The notes beneath the pieces are model-generated. The model was not told where the DNA came from. It worked only from the letters and a program-made list of their open reading frames with translations, and ran no database searches. A stretch of 64,000 nt of DNA from Nephromyces sp. MM_2019 (Eukaryota; Apicomplexa; Aconoidasida; Nephromycida). Each line of letters starts with the position of its first letter. Positions within the stretch are counted from its first letter, which is position 1. This document shows positions 1 through 11,190 of this stretch, piece by piece. Location of the stretch: NCBI GenBank assembly GCA_015657535.1, contig JADHZB010001096.1, positions 2,685-66,684 of the forward strand, in the 5' to 3' direction. The position numbers and the translations under genes are program-made.

Positions 1-90
<90 letters not shown>
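1..90. repeat. (CA)n microsatellite at window edge
   Basis: The first 90 bases are a pure CA dinucleotide tract. It lies downstream of GCLC exon 6, so on the coding strand it reads (TG)n inside the next intron. Its true length is cut by the window edge. Confidence 0.97.
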
Positions 91-93
<3 letters not shown>

Positions 94-184
94 CCTCGTT
101 TCCCTCCCAAACTCCCCCAAAACTCTCCTAAACAACACACATACACCGCCAAGCATACAAACTATCAAATACATCAAATTTTAC

Positions 185-3100
185 CTTTTTGAGAAATTCA
201 GAATTTGCGATATACAGTGAAGCAGCAGAGTATCGCGATTTTGGCAAAGACAACATCTCCTCAGCAGTGCGACAATCTACACTTGCAGAAATGCTTTCCC
301 ACCTAGTGTCAGTATCAGCAACTAGTCCACGCAAGAAGGGTGTAGAAGCTGTCAACTGTGAGAAGATAGAAAGTGGAGTCAAAACTCTATTCAAATTCCA
401 TGAAATCCACACACAGGAGGAAGAAATTTTGCATCTTTTGAAGGTTTAAGAAACAAAAAATTGCAATTTTCCGAGATAAAACCCCAAAAAATATCATTTT
501 TGAATAAAAAGGACATCTTTGTGTGCAAAAATCCATTATGAATTGGAAAAAAAAACCTAAAATTGAAGAAATGAGTGTTTCTTTCACTAATTCCATAAAA
601 TACGGCGAAAAAAACTATGAAAAAATCAGAGAGGGGCCCTTAAAACCATTAAATTCTTCTCAAAAGGCATACAAAAAAATGAGTAAAAGCAAGCACATCA
701 CCATAAGCTTATCAGCGGCGTTTCACTCCTTATATGTTAATAATACTCCTATACACACGCAAATAGCAACCAGAAATATGTAAATACATCATGCAACACA
801 CACCCAACTATCACGCAACTCACACAAATATCACCCACCACACACAGCACACACATCACGCATTTTTCTGCACCCAATGAGCAAAACCCACACACACACA
901 CACATACACACACACACACATCTTCACCATTCACAACACCAATATCTTGAAATATCCCATCAGAACTACTCACCGCTAGCCAAAGAGGAGCCAATACTAG
1001 CAGCTGATCATACAAATACCTAGCAGTATCAACATTAGGAGATAAGTAAGTGTATTGGATACAACACATTCCCATTCCGTATATCATAGCATCCATGTAG
1101 ATGTGATCTTTCACTGGATTACGGTGCATATAGGAGAGTTTCTGTAGTTGAAATCTATCGATGTTGTGTGTGGAATCTGGTTCCAAATATGTGTCAGTTA
1201 ACGAAGAGAGACAACTGCGTGTGCGAGAATCCTTGTATAGAGGTATCATCAAGTGAACCTTTGCCCCTCTTCTCCTGTAGATTTTCAAAAAAGAAAATTT
1301 CGTCTACTCTGTGTGTTGAGAGAGTGTGTGTTCAGAGGGAAATGAATATATAACAAACAAAAGTATCGAATTTAACAAAGTATCGCAATCACACACACAA
1401 ATTGGTGTGAGTATATCGTAAATCTTCTTCCGAGACTCAAATAAAAGCCGTAAAATAGCTACACACAGAAGAGCTGCGCACAGCCAGACTTTATCCACAT
1501 AATCAAAACTCAACTTCATTACCCGTTTAAATATGGGCTATTTTTCTTACCACAAGACCTACAATTTACATTACAAAAAGGCAAAAACATCAAAGATTTC
1601 GAGTTGAAACAGGAAACCGTTTAAATTCAACTTTAAAAAGAAAATTTTTTTCTTTTTAAAGTTGAATTTATAGATGTTTTCTCTACACATCAAAAGAAAA
1701 AACTACAAAAAAAAAAAACTCCAACCTCTACCTCAAACTCAATGTATGTACACTCACTCCCTGATGTTCCGAGTCAGGAAGAAGAATCTAGGATGAGGAT
1801 AAGTTACTTCGTTCGTCACAAAAATACTTTTCGATACGCTTTCATCCAAATTTTCCATGGGATCAGCATCTAGCACTTTCTCATCGAAATCAGGATAGCT
1901 GGTTACTGACACAAGTTCCACACCATCCGGTAAGTAGCGCTGCGTGTGTGAAGAATCGAGAGAACGTCATGAAGTAGTCTAAAAGGGGGGGAGGGAGTGG
2001 GAGGGAGAGTTTGGTGAATAGGGGGAGGGAGTGGAAGCTTAGATAGAAGGTGTGCTGCTAGTGTGTTTTTTTTTTAAGCAAAAGCACTTTAAATTAGGTA
2101 TAAAAAGAAACAACACACATGAGCAAGAGTGTGCATATTCAGCAAGTGTAAAACGTTAACAAAAAAAAATCAAAACACCTTCATCTGCTTGAAAGCTGGG
2201 AGAGGAATACATTCAGCTGCTTCAAAATATCAACCGAAAACACCTAAATCAGTAGTCTAGATACGCGTGTTGATGTGCGTGCCGGTGTGTGTATGTATGA
2301 TTGTGTGTGTGCGTGTATTTGTATCTGTTGGTGTCTGTGTGTGTGCATATCTGTGTGTCTCTTAATTTAGATAACACAGAAACTTTAAAAAAAGCCTGCA
2401 GACTACTTATAAATCACACAATCGACACACACAGTTCACTAAAAAAGACAGCTCTCAAAGCAACACCAGTTATCCTGATCCACGTAGAGATCTTAAAAAT
2501 ACTACTGTTTATTGAATATTAAAACTATTATGATGATTCTATAAAGAACATACAACTTCCAATTTTACTCAATACCACTTATCGCATTTGAATCACAATT
2601 TTAGTGTATGTACAGTCAAAAACATATCTGGATTAGCATCATAAAAAGCTAAATCAATCAGAAATTACTCTTCTACACCTAAAACAGATAACGTTAAAAT
2701 CCCTCCTCATCTTCAAAACAATGTAAAAAAACCACCGAAAAAGCTGCAAAAAACCACATTTTTCGTACATACTATGTTCATCACTTACTTTGATGCTTTG
2801 TCTTCGATTTCGCATTGATCTCTCTATATCCAAGACGGAATTGAGGCTAGCAGAATAAGGCACTTCAGGCACAACTTCAAGCATATACCTGGCGTACTCT
2901 GGCTGCAATTTAAACTTCAAAACATCTTCTACCTCCTCATCTGGGCTGGAAGTCCAAGGAGCGTCGGGGCGTTCAATAACCTCTGCAAAAACATCAAAAT
3001 TTTCCTCATCAAAATGTCGTCAATTTCAAGTAGATTCTATCAAAATCAGACTAATCAAAGCAAAAAAAGCGGAAAAAATCTTCTAAAATTCCCACTACTC

Positions 3101-3828
3101 GTTCGCAAAACAACTTTCACGCTTATAAAACAAAACAGTCACATCACCAAAGAGCTCGTAAGCTGAGAGAGAAAGCTCTGCGCAAAAACAAGCTTTCGTA
3201 CTATACTGTGATGATACGCACACACACACGGTCGAATCCACACTGAAAAAAGACGGTCTCCGAGACAAACTCACTTTCAGCGCTGAGAAAAGGAACTGAT
3301 CGCTTCTTCTTATCATCCAGCTTCACCATGATAAACTCTGGAAAAATAGGAGTAAATAAAAAATAAGATATACCACACACACACACATACACACGCAGCA
3401 TATCAAGCTGAATCAGCTATATCAAACTTCAAAAACAGCAGCAGGACATTCATCAACTTAGCAACGTAACACATGATGTGCGTGTGTTCTGATATATTCA
3501 TGCCTCTTCATTCACAATCAAAACATAAAAACGAAATGATCAAATAACCTGAAGACTAAAACTATTCATCTCTCGCACACAACTCTCAAATAATTCAACT
3601 CTCTCGCACACAACGGCAAGACTAGCAAAAAAACCTCAATAAACTCGAAATTACTCGTTTCTTACCGAGCTCATCGCCCCATTTCAATTCATTTATTGAA
3701 TCTTCTCGATCTTTATTGTAGTTGTAAACATTAAGAAACTGGATTACTCCATACTTTTTTATTTTATCCGTCACCTTGATGCAATCCTTCCAAAAAAGAG
3801 GATCACCTTTCACGGAGAGAAACCCCAT
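185..3828 (-). CDS. GCLC: Glutamate-cysteine ligase catalytic subunit (partial, C-terminus off the left edge)
   Basis: ATP-dependent ligase joining glutamate and cysteine, the first and rate-limiting step of glutathione synthesis, normally cytosolic. My exons on the minus strand are 3828-3666, 3337-3275, 2982-2789, 1939-1758, 1274-974 and 355-185. All have GT-AG borders and agreeing phases, giving 358 codons. The N-terminus MGFLSVKGDPLFW matches the family start, followed by the active-site strand KWGDELEFIMV. The motif PEYARYMLEVVP comes next, then HPRFFFLTRNIRERRG and DHIYMDAMIYGMGMCC with its double cysteine. ARYLYDQL and RWESISASVDCRT follow. The splice between exons 5 and 6 rebuilds LWLALTAS exactly as in the family. 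Animal enzymes are about 640 residues, so roughly the last 280 lie outside the window. A short insertion rich in Ser, Thr and Leu precedes DHIYMDAM. Confidence 0.95.
1622..1670. repeat. Perfect 23-bp inverted repeat with 3-base loop, in GCLC intron
   Basis: Bases 1622-1644 are the exact reverse complement of 1648-1670, separated by TTT. The element lies wholly inside the GCLC intron between the exons at 1758 and 1274, so the pre-mRNA would carry a strong AU-rich hairpin. No coding frame or transposon end is visible around it. Confidence 0.9.
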
Positions 3829-6150
3829 ACTTCCTAGGCTTTTACGGGAACTCCTCTAAAGCCTCGATTCTCGTCCGTTCAATACAAGAAAAGCAAAAAA
3901 CCAGGAAAAAAACCAACCAAACACACACTAGCAGTGTGATGGTTTTTAGTGGGAAACTCCACGTTGAGATTATAAACACCAAAAAATCCTGATAATTTAT
4001 GGGACTTATAGGCCACATATCAGGGTTTGCTCATCATAAAAGAGCTTCGCGCAGTTAATATATACTGTAGAGAAGAAAAAAGGCCCAAAATCGCAAAAAA
4101 TGAGGTGAACAGGAGAAAACTTAAACAAAAAACGCTCTCGTTTCATCAAATTAAAGGAGGAATTAGTGACGAAATTAAAAGATGCATTATAAATTGGAAG
4201 CATGCGACGCTATGCAATATCAAAGAGTAATCCAGCTAATAAGCTTAATACTATAAAAAAAAACTGGTTTATAACTGAAAATTTCATTAAAAAAACGCTT
4301 TTTAATCTCAGCAGCTTGCAGTAAGAAACTATCAAAGTGCACGGAAAAGATGGTACAACTCCTGTTGATATAATCTAGTCAAATTTCTTCGCTTTAAAGT
4401 TCTGATATGATCTTGATGCTAGACACACAAGAGTAGACGCGAGAATCAGTCGAAAAAATATCTAAAAGTCACCAAAAAACCCTTTTTTCTGCTTTTAGTA
4501 CATTTATAACAGGAAATCAAGTTTAAAACCAACAAAATATTACGTCGAATAAGCAAATTCTGAGCTTATGTGTAAGTACCACGTAAAGAGCTGCCTTTGA
4601 TAATAAAGCAGCATTAACGGTACGCATAGCCGGGGGGTCGCTTAGAAATGAACAAATTTTGTTTCCTTTGAAAACCAGCTAAATTATAATTACGAGGGAT
4701 TATCTACACAACAGAGGGATCATCTACATTATACAAATCCCAACTTAACGGTAAAAAGCTCACCTGGATCCCTAAAAAGCTGTTACAAACCAAAAAACTC
4801 AGCTATAGCGACGACCAAAATAAAAATATGCAAACAAGGCAATTTCCTCACTTTCAACAGAGCAAATAAAACAAAATACTTGCAAAAAAATGCAATTCAT
4901 CATACAAACCGTACCTACACACCAAACTTCTCAAAACCACAGCCATAATGCTAATCTGCTCGCCCTCTACAGTCAACCTTGGATTACAATCACTAAGCTG
5001 ATATTTACTCAAGCAAACACAAGTGTAGATGAGAACATCAAAAAAAGCAACCCTACAATGAAGAAAAAAATGCTTATAGCACAGCAGCAATGAGATTGGA
5101 TGCTGTTACGAGCACTTTGTACTTTATGTTCACTGTATCTGCGATGTCTAATCATCTCATGAAAAATACGGTTCGATCTTAAACACACAAGAGGGAAACG
5201 ATAAAATAAATCTCCTTTTGTTGGATAATCTGATATTTCTGCAATACTTTCGCAAGGTTCACCTTTTTCTTGTAATTCTTATGAAATTTCTACCCCTTAC
5301 CTCACATTACGTACACGAAAATACTCATAAAAACTCGGAAAGCGAAATATAACACGCCGCCTCTTATTGCACAACCGAAACCCATCAAAGTAGCTATTAT
5401 CAAGTGCTGCTCTATTAGCTGCTGTTTCTGTATTTTTATCTAATATCTCAAATTCTTCAGATTACCGCACTGTCAAGACCGACAAAATATCAAATTTGTA
5501 ACACCCATTGCCCAAGCATTACCTCTACATTCACACCATGATATTACATTCCAGAATCAAGGCATACTTGCATATGTAACTCTGCAATTTTTCCCCAATA
5601 TTCATCCGCTTAATACAAAATGACGTGCAGTATCCGAACATGAAAGCACCGGGTAGCCTCTCCAAAAAGTACAATAAATTAATACTTTTATAACCGGGGT
5701 AATCACCCATTTGATAAAAGACAATATTCCATGTTTGGTACGCTAAAGAGCATCTCCAGCTTAGAGGAACAAGGATGCGCTCCGCAATGCTAGGAAAGCC
5801 TCACATGTTGCACATACGCGCCCATATATGCTTCTCTCCTCTGACACTTGCACATATATGGTGCTCAAAATAGAGCCATAAGCCATTCAACGATATCGAC
5901 AACCCATTTTTAAAATAATAATTTTAACCTACACATAGAGCAGCTTTCCCAAACATGCAAACAAAAATATCCTGCCTCAAAATTGAACCTCCACGAATAT
6001 ATATGCCCCCAACTTCCCAACTTAATAGCGGTATATTGCACCCACCAGAGACCCAGTAGCCTAACTAAAACAAAGTGCAGCCTACCAAAACATTCCAAAA
6101 ACCAAGAGCTCCGTTAAGCACCTCACAAGGGACAAAAATCCCGTGATGAA
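3829..6150. other. Upstream region of GCLC, no gene supported
   Basis: The stretch is A-rich on the plus strand (T-rich on the GCLC sense strand) up to about 5.6 kb, much like GCLC introns. It could hold GCLC 5' untranslated sequence and promoter. Open frames of 60-80 codons here are lysine- and asparagine-rich, as expected from A-rich sequence, and have no recognisable family. From about 5.6 kb the composition becomes mixed. Confidence 0.4.
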
Positions 6151-6189
6151 TCATGTGTGTAGGGCAAGGCCCAATAAAACCGTGCGTTT

Positions 6190-6640
6190 TCATTGAAGTG
6201 AACATCTCGAATGAAAGAGGCGCCTTGATGAAGTTGAAGTGGCTGAAAGTTACCCGGGGAATAAACAGCAGAGGGCGGCCCGGACATGCGCATGCGCTGC
6301 GCCCCTACTGCAGATTAGCTACTCGCGTCGGAATGCTGACAGACTTCACTACTGTATGCCGACCGGCTTGTGGTGGTTGCGGGATCAGATATTTTCGAAG
6401 CGAGGCAGCTTGCGCTTCTGGTGGGTTGCTGCAGCGTTTGCCGTGAAGGCGAGAGGGCGAGATATGGGCTAATAAGTTAGCCCCTGATAAAATTTGGGTC
6501 TTAAGGAAGATCAGCGGACTATTCTGCGGGTTGCGGCATGGGTTATGTCCCCGGGTGCTGGGCAGGTAGGCCGCAGGACAGTATAAATAGGTGATTTCGC
6601 GAAGTGCACGGATAAGGAGCAGGCATGGGCTACGTATCGC
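6190..6640. other. GC-rich island with two overlapping short ORFs
   Basis: This block is clearly richer in G and C than its surroundings. One frame gives 97 codons from an ATG at 6153 with many Arg, Cys and Gly. Another gives 38 codons from an ATG at 6356 (MPTGLWWLRDQIFSKRG, then a short hydrophobic stretch, then a basic tail) ending at 6472, shaped like a tiny membrane protein. The frames conflict and neither has a recognised family. The island could instead be a promoter-type GC peak or a repeat. Confidence 0.3.
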
Positions 6641-6659
6641 CGCGGCAGTGATACGGAAT

Positions 6660-6910
6660 TTCGATGGTCATAGGGGATTGTGACGTTCATAGGGGATTTT
6701 GATAGCCATTGGGGATTTGGGACATACCGGATTTTGTTAGTCTTAAGGGATTTGGGACATAACGGATTTGGATAGTCTTAGTGGATTTGGGACATAACGG
6801 ATTTGGATAGTCTTAGTGGATTTGGGACATACGGAATTTTTATGGATATGGGGGGTTTTGTTCGTCCTAGAGAGTTTTTGTGGGTATACGGGATTTTGCT
6901 GGTCAAACGG
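6660..6910. repeat. Minisatellite, 35-bp core unit with degenerate flanks
   Basis: Units of the form GGATTTGGGACATAACGGAT followed by TTGGATAGTCTTAGT repeat in tandem between about 6712 and 6835. Two copies are essentially identical and diverged copies lie on each side. The 5' flank carries shorter repeats of a CATAGGGGATT motif. No coding frame is kept across units. Confidence 0.85.
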
Positions 6911-6949
6911 AATATTGATGCTTTTTAAGCCCACCTAGCTCCAAGGACA

Positions 6950-9900
6950 GGAATGAGTACGAGTGTGATTGCTGTCCATACGAATTATAGATACTGTCAA
7001 CCGAAAGAGGCGAGCAACACATACCAGATGGCTGAAAAATTCACTTGGGAAAGTGCAAATCGCGGCAGCCAATCTCTTACCGCTGGTACAAGTCTATTTG
7101 TACGAGTTTTATTCTAGGTACACCAAGTTTTTCTATACCATTTTTAAGTAAGAAGCTCAAGCCAAACTACATTTTTGCAGGATATACTCCGAAAGGAGTA
7201 GTTAATGCACCAGTTTAAAATATGTTATGAGCACAGTGTAAAAGCCACGCACCTACCAAGTAAGGCTACCCTGACATAGAACAATCCTGAACAATGCGAC
7301 AAAACTCCTGAGCTAGAGTATAACAGTATAAACGAGGATATAGCTTGTTCTTGTAATATAAGTTGATATCTATACGTTTGAACCAACTATCCCATTATAA
7401 TGAAATGCTGAAAAAATTTTTTGATAAATTAGCTGCAGAAACTTCTCTATCAAACATTTCGTTTAATTTGAATATGCAAAGTGACGCAAAATTTGATGTT
7501 GCAACTAGTGGTGCAACCGCCTGTTGTAACTAGACTGAACAGTCATCACAATAAACTATTTAGGCTCGGCTTCCTTAATATATGCTTTAATGAAACTTTA
7601 ATGGCAATTTACCACAGAGCAGAGATTTTTCCAGCTCCAAAGCAAATATGCACTGCTTCATCTTCCTCAAGATGAAAAGTGGAGAGCTAAGTGAAAGAGC
7701 TACCGAAGTTTAGGATCTGAGCCCCTATGAAATTGGATTTCCCCAGTATTTGTGACACTATCTGTTTGCCAAGGAATGTATACATGAGATATAGCCGTTC
7801 ACCGGAGCCAAAGCACTTTAAGATTGCACAATATGGTGATCCGACTAGCTGTAGCAACCAATGGCACTGCTATGTATACAATGAGCAAACATTTTTGATA
7901 TTTCGAGACATGGGGATTGCATATTCTCTAAGATATCACCAGTCTGCTACTGAAAAGTATAAATCGGCTATCTGCTAGTTTACTGCAATTGGTACTCAAG
8001 ACAAAGCTCTTGTTCATCAAAGGATGTTTTAATTTTATACTAATTGTAACACGAAATGCTTAGGAATTAGCGCAAGGCCAGATGGTCGTAATAGTGATAT
8101 TATCATCGTGTCTATATGCGTATTAAAGATAGAGTAATAGCTCAAGGACCAGCATAAATAAGCAGAACACTCGTAGGTCACGATAAGTGAGGAGAAAAAA
8201 TGGTTTCACTGAAAATAGTACAAGAAAATGTTTTACTTGAAAAGCTCCAAATCACTTTTTATTTTTGGAGTTTTTCCACTATAACATTCCTCCCAAAAAA
8301 GGGAAACCGTAGGAACTCTAGCAATTTACAACAGCTTTTTGAGTTCCATATCTACAGTGAGAGATACCACTCGTTGATGATCTGCTTTTTGAAACTCCTA
8401 TCACCTATATCTTCTTGATATTGTCAAGCATCGAATAAGGCGGATAAAAAAGAGCTGTGATGCGCTAGAGTCTGTTTCATGAGTAAAAAACTAGGAGATA
8501 TCTGTAATTGGTAAGGTGATGCTAAAGGAATTCCAAATGGGAACTTTTTTTATCAATGGCCCACAAAGGGCTCCTATTATCTTCATTGAGGTTATCACAG
8601 CCCGAAGAAACACGTGAATTGTTCCTCAAATGATTTTGTACAAGAATTTCACAGAGTTCTTTTGAAGAATATAGGCTTAGCATCTTTGCAGTAGTCTAAG
8701 CTGTTTCACGTGAGTTTATTTGTCTTTATTGTACTGAAAAGCTGAGCATTCAGGCTTATTTATACCGTTTAGCACAGTACTATGAACAACATTAATCAGG
8801 TATAAACTAGCTTTATAAGTATACTTGATTTTGAATGAGTGGATGGCGCACATATTTTACCGTCTTACATATGGAGGTGACTTTGACGATGCCAGCAAAT
8901 GGAGTAACACTGTTCACGTTGCCTTACATGAAGTTTCACTTAAAGCAGTGAGCTTTAGTACTTTGTGCTTCCTGTTGCAAAGACTAGATTGGTCCTGAAT
9001 CCTTGGAGCGTTTCTCTTTATATTATGGCTTCCCGTGAGGCCCTGCTTCTTCCATCAACCTGATACATTGTGCTACCTTTCTTTTTCCAAACCGCTGTCA
9101 AAAAATATTGTTGGTGCAAAGGGTAAACTACTATTAGTAACTGAGACTCTTTACGGCAATGCCCCTCACGTTAAAAAAAGAAAATAACTTCTCAATGCAA
9201 CGCTAAGGGTGCTTTTTGAACGATAATATTCTGCAAAGTATATATCAGCAAAGTTATTAGAAAGCTAAAGGGATGACTCCTAATACGCCTATGAAAGAAT
9301 ATTCAAACCAAAGCAACACGTTAACCGCATCAAGTATGAAGCAGCCTATATTTGTAAAATCAATAATTTTCTTGAAACTGACTTACACAGCAGCACAATG
9401 ATATGGTTTATCTCTGCATCAAAGTTACCCTATTATTGGTTGCAAAGATCTGAATATGCCACATTTTCATTACACTATTGCTGTTCTCACCTTGATCATG
9501 AAAATAGCACTCTACTCAACACACACGGGGTAGTAGCCTTCACAGGAGCACTAACTTTAACTCTAAATCCAAGGGAAGAAATTTGTCACTCCTATCATTG
9601 AGCTTGTGCCTAATTAAGCCTTTTCTCTTTCTGCGAGACTTCGCAGCACAGAAGTTCTTGGGTATTGTTGAATATTAGTTTTTGATAAAATAACTTGGGT
9701 GAATGAGCTTTTCAGCCTGGTTCGAAAACTGTTGGTATAGCATAGCGAACTAGTTTTTAAGGCTAAGCACAGCGCCGCCAATAATATTGACGTTTACGCT
9801 ATTCACGAAAATTAAGTAGGCACACGTTTGAGCAGGCAATAGAATGTCAATACATAGCTGAACGAAAAAGTTTGCGACTCCCTCCCTGGATTTCCCTTTT

Positions 9901-11190
9901 TTGTACTAATTCTATTGACCACCCTGCAGCTCTTTTCTATTGAGAGAAGCACCTTTGTTTTAGAGAATGTGACTTTAACTAGCTTTAAAATAACAAAGAA
10001 GCTTGAACTATAGCTTGGAACTAACTGTAGAACTAAACCAATCAAACCATGTTTTTTCGGTAGCAAATACCTCCTTTTTAGTCCTATGATAATCGCTTTA
10101 ATTCTCATCAGGGGGCCAATATCATTCCAGTTTCTAAGCTGCTAATGTAACCTCAAGAAGCTAATCCAGTCGCTTGCATCAGCGATATTACAGCAGCCCA
10201 CTCGTGTCTGGCTTTACACGTGGCAAGTACTAGCAATTCAAAGTCATTCTAGTTGCCCAAGCTTTGTGTGTGGTACTTGGCGACGACTGTATTATGTTTG
10301 TCGAAACCTGGCACGGCAACGACTAGCGATGCGAAGACGTTATATTTACCGAAGCTTGGCATGCTTTCTTCACTAATAATGTGATTCACCGGAGTATCAA
10401 TTGACTGTGACATCATAAGAGTGTACCCTACCATACGGTCGAGCAGAAATATACCCAGAACTGCCACATTTTGCCGATTGCATGCCTTCTTAATGGAAGA
10501 GCCCTTGTACTTAGCTCTCGAAAACACCTCGCGATTTACTATAACGAAAATGTTTTGTAGCGCAATATTCTGCCAAACCGAGGAATCCATTCGGTAGTGT
10601 TTATCGTTGTTGGTGGTAGACTACTGTTCAAGTGAGAGGACGCTGAACTGCTATCTTCTTCCATTGCACGTCTGAGGTTACTGAGGAGTTTCCCGAGCAG
10701 CTTTGTCACTTTGAAGCTGCTTACGATGGAATTTAGTTCACTCTTATCTCTTCTGCTTATTGGAAAATTGTTTTATCGCATCTTTTGTGTGAAATCCACA
10801 CCAAAATGGGATCCCATTGGTAGCATCGAATCATACGTTGTAGCTTCAAAACTTCCAGGATAGGATCTTATTTTAGAAGCATATAGCATATCTAACAGGA
10901 AGAAAAATACATGTTGTACAAATATGACTAGTTAATTTCATGAGAAATTAAAATCTCAAAATTAAGAAATATAGTGTTTTCTCTGCAGTTCATGTATTCT
11001 TATGCTTTCACGCCGAATATACTGTCTTCTCTGTAATTCATGTTTTCTTATGCCTTCACATCGCAGGGTGGGACTCCGTGCTCGCCACACGCGGTTAAGC
11101 GAAATTGCTTGTTCGTGGCATATCGCACATTGTACCCTATTTTGCATTAACTTAAGAGAACTGTAGCGGAGGTGGATTATTCCTTTAATT
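6950..11190. other. Intergenic stretch with only weak short ORFs
   Basis: I see no family-level homology here. The most protein-like frames are 7727-7978 plus (83 codons from ATG), 8843-8998 plus (51 codons from ATG, balanced composition with FDDASKW and VALHEVSLKAV) and 10249-10590 minus (113 codons). ATG-to-stop frames of about 50 codons are expected by chance in a window this size, so none is called as a gene. Two imperfect copies of a roughly 50-bp unit (TTCATGT.TTCTTATGC.TTCAC) lie at about 10985-11075, just upstream of COQ10. Confidence 0.35.
8843..8998 (+). CDS. Possible 51-residue ORF, unknown
   Basis: The ATG at 8843 has a purine at -3 and G at +4. The frame runs to TGA at 8996-8998 and reads MAHIFYRLTYGGDFDDASKW, then a mixed hydrophobic and charged tail ending QRLDWS. 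Composition is more protein-like than in the neighbouring frames. It could be a small protein or a first exon. No family is recognised and chance cannot be excluded. Confidence 0.2.
   Translation: MAHIFYRLTYGGDFDDASKWSNTVHVALHEVSLKAVSFSTLCFLLQRLDWS

Noticed and set aside
749..973. Continuation of the minus-strand 179-codon frame past the GCLC exon
   Set aside because: It turns into a Cys/Val run from a CA-rich intron. The GTGAGT donor at 973 and the exact family match across the splice show it is intron.
10249..10590. 113-codon minus-strand frame
   Set aside because: No family resemblance, no promoter or splice context, and a length reachable by chance. Kept only as a note in the intergenic entry.
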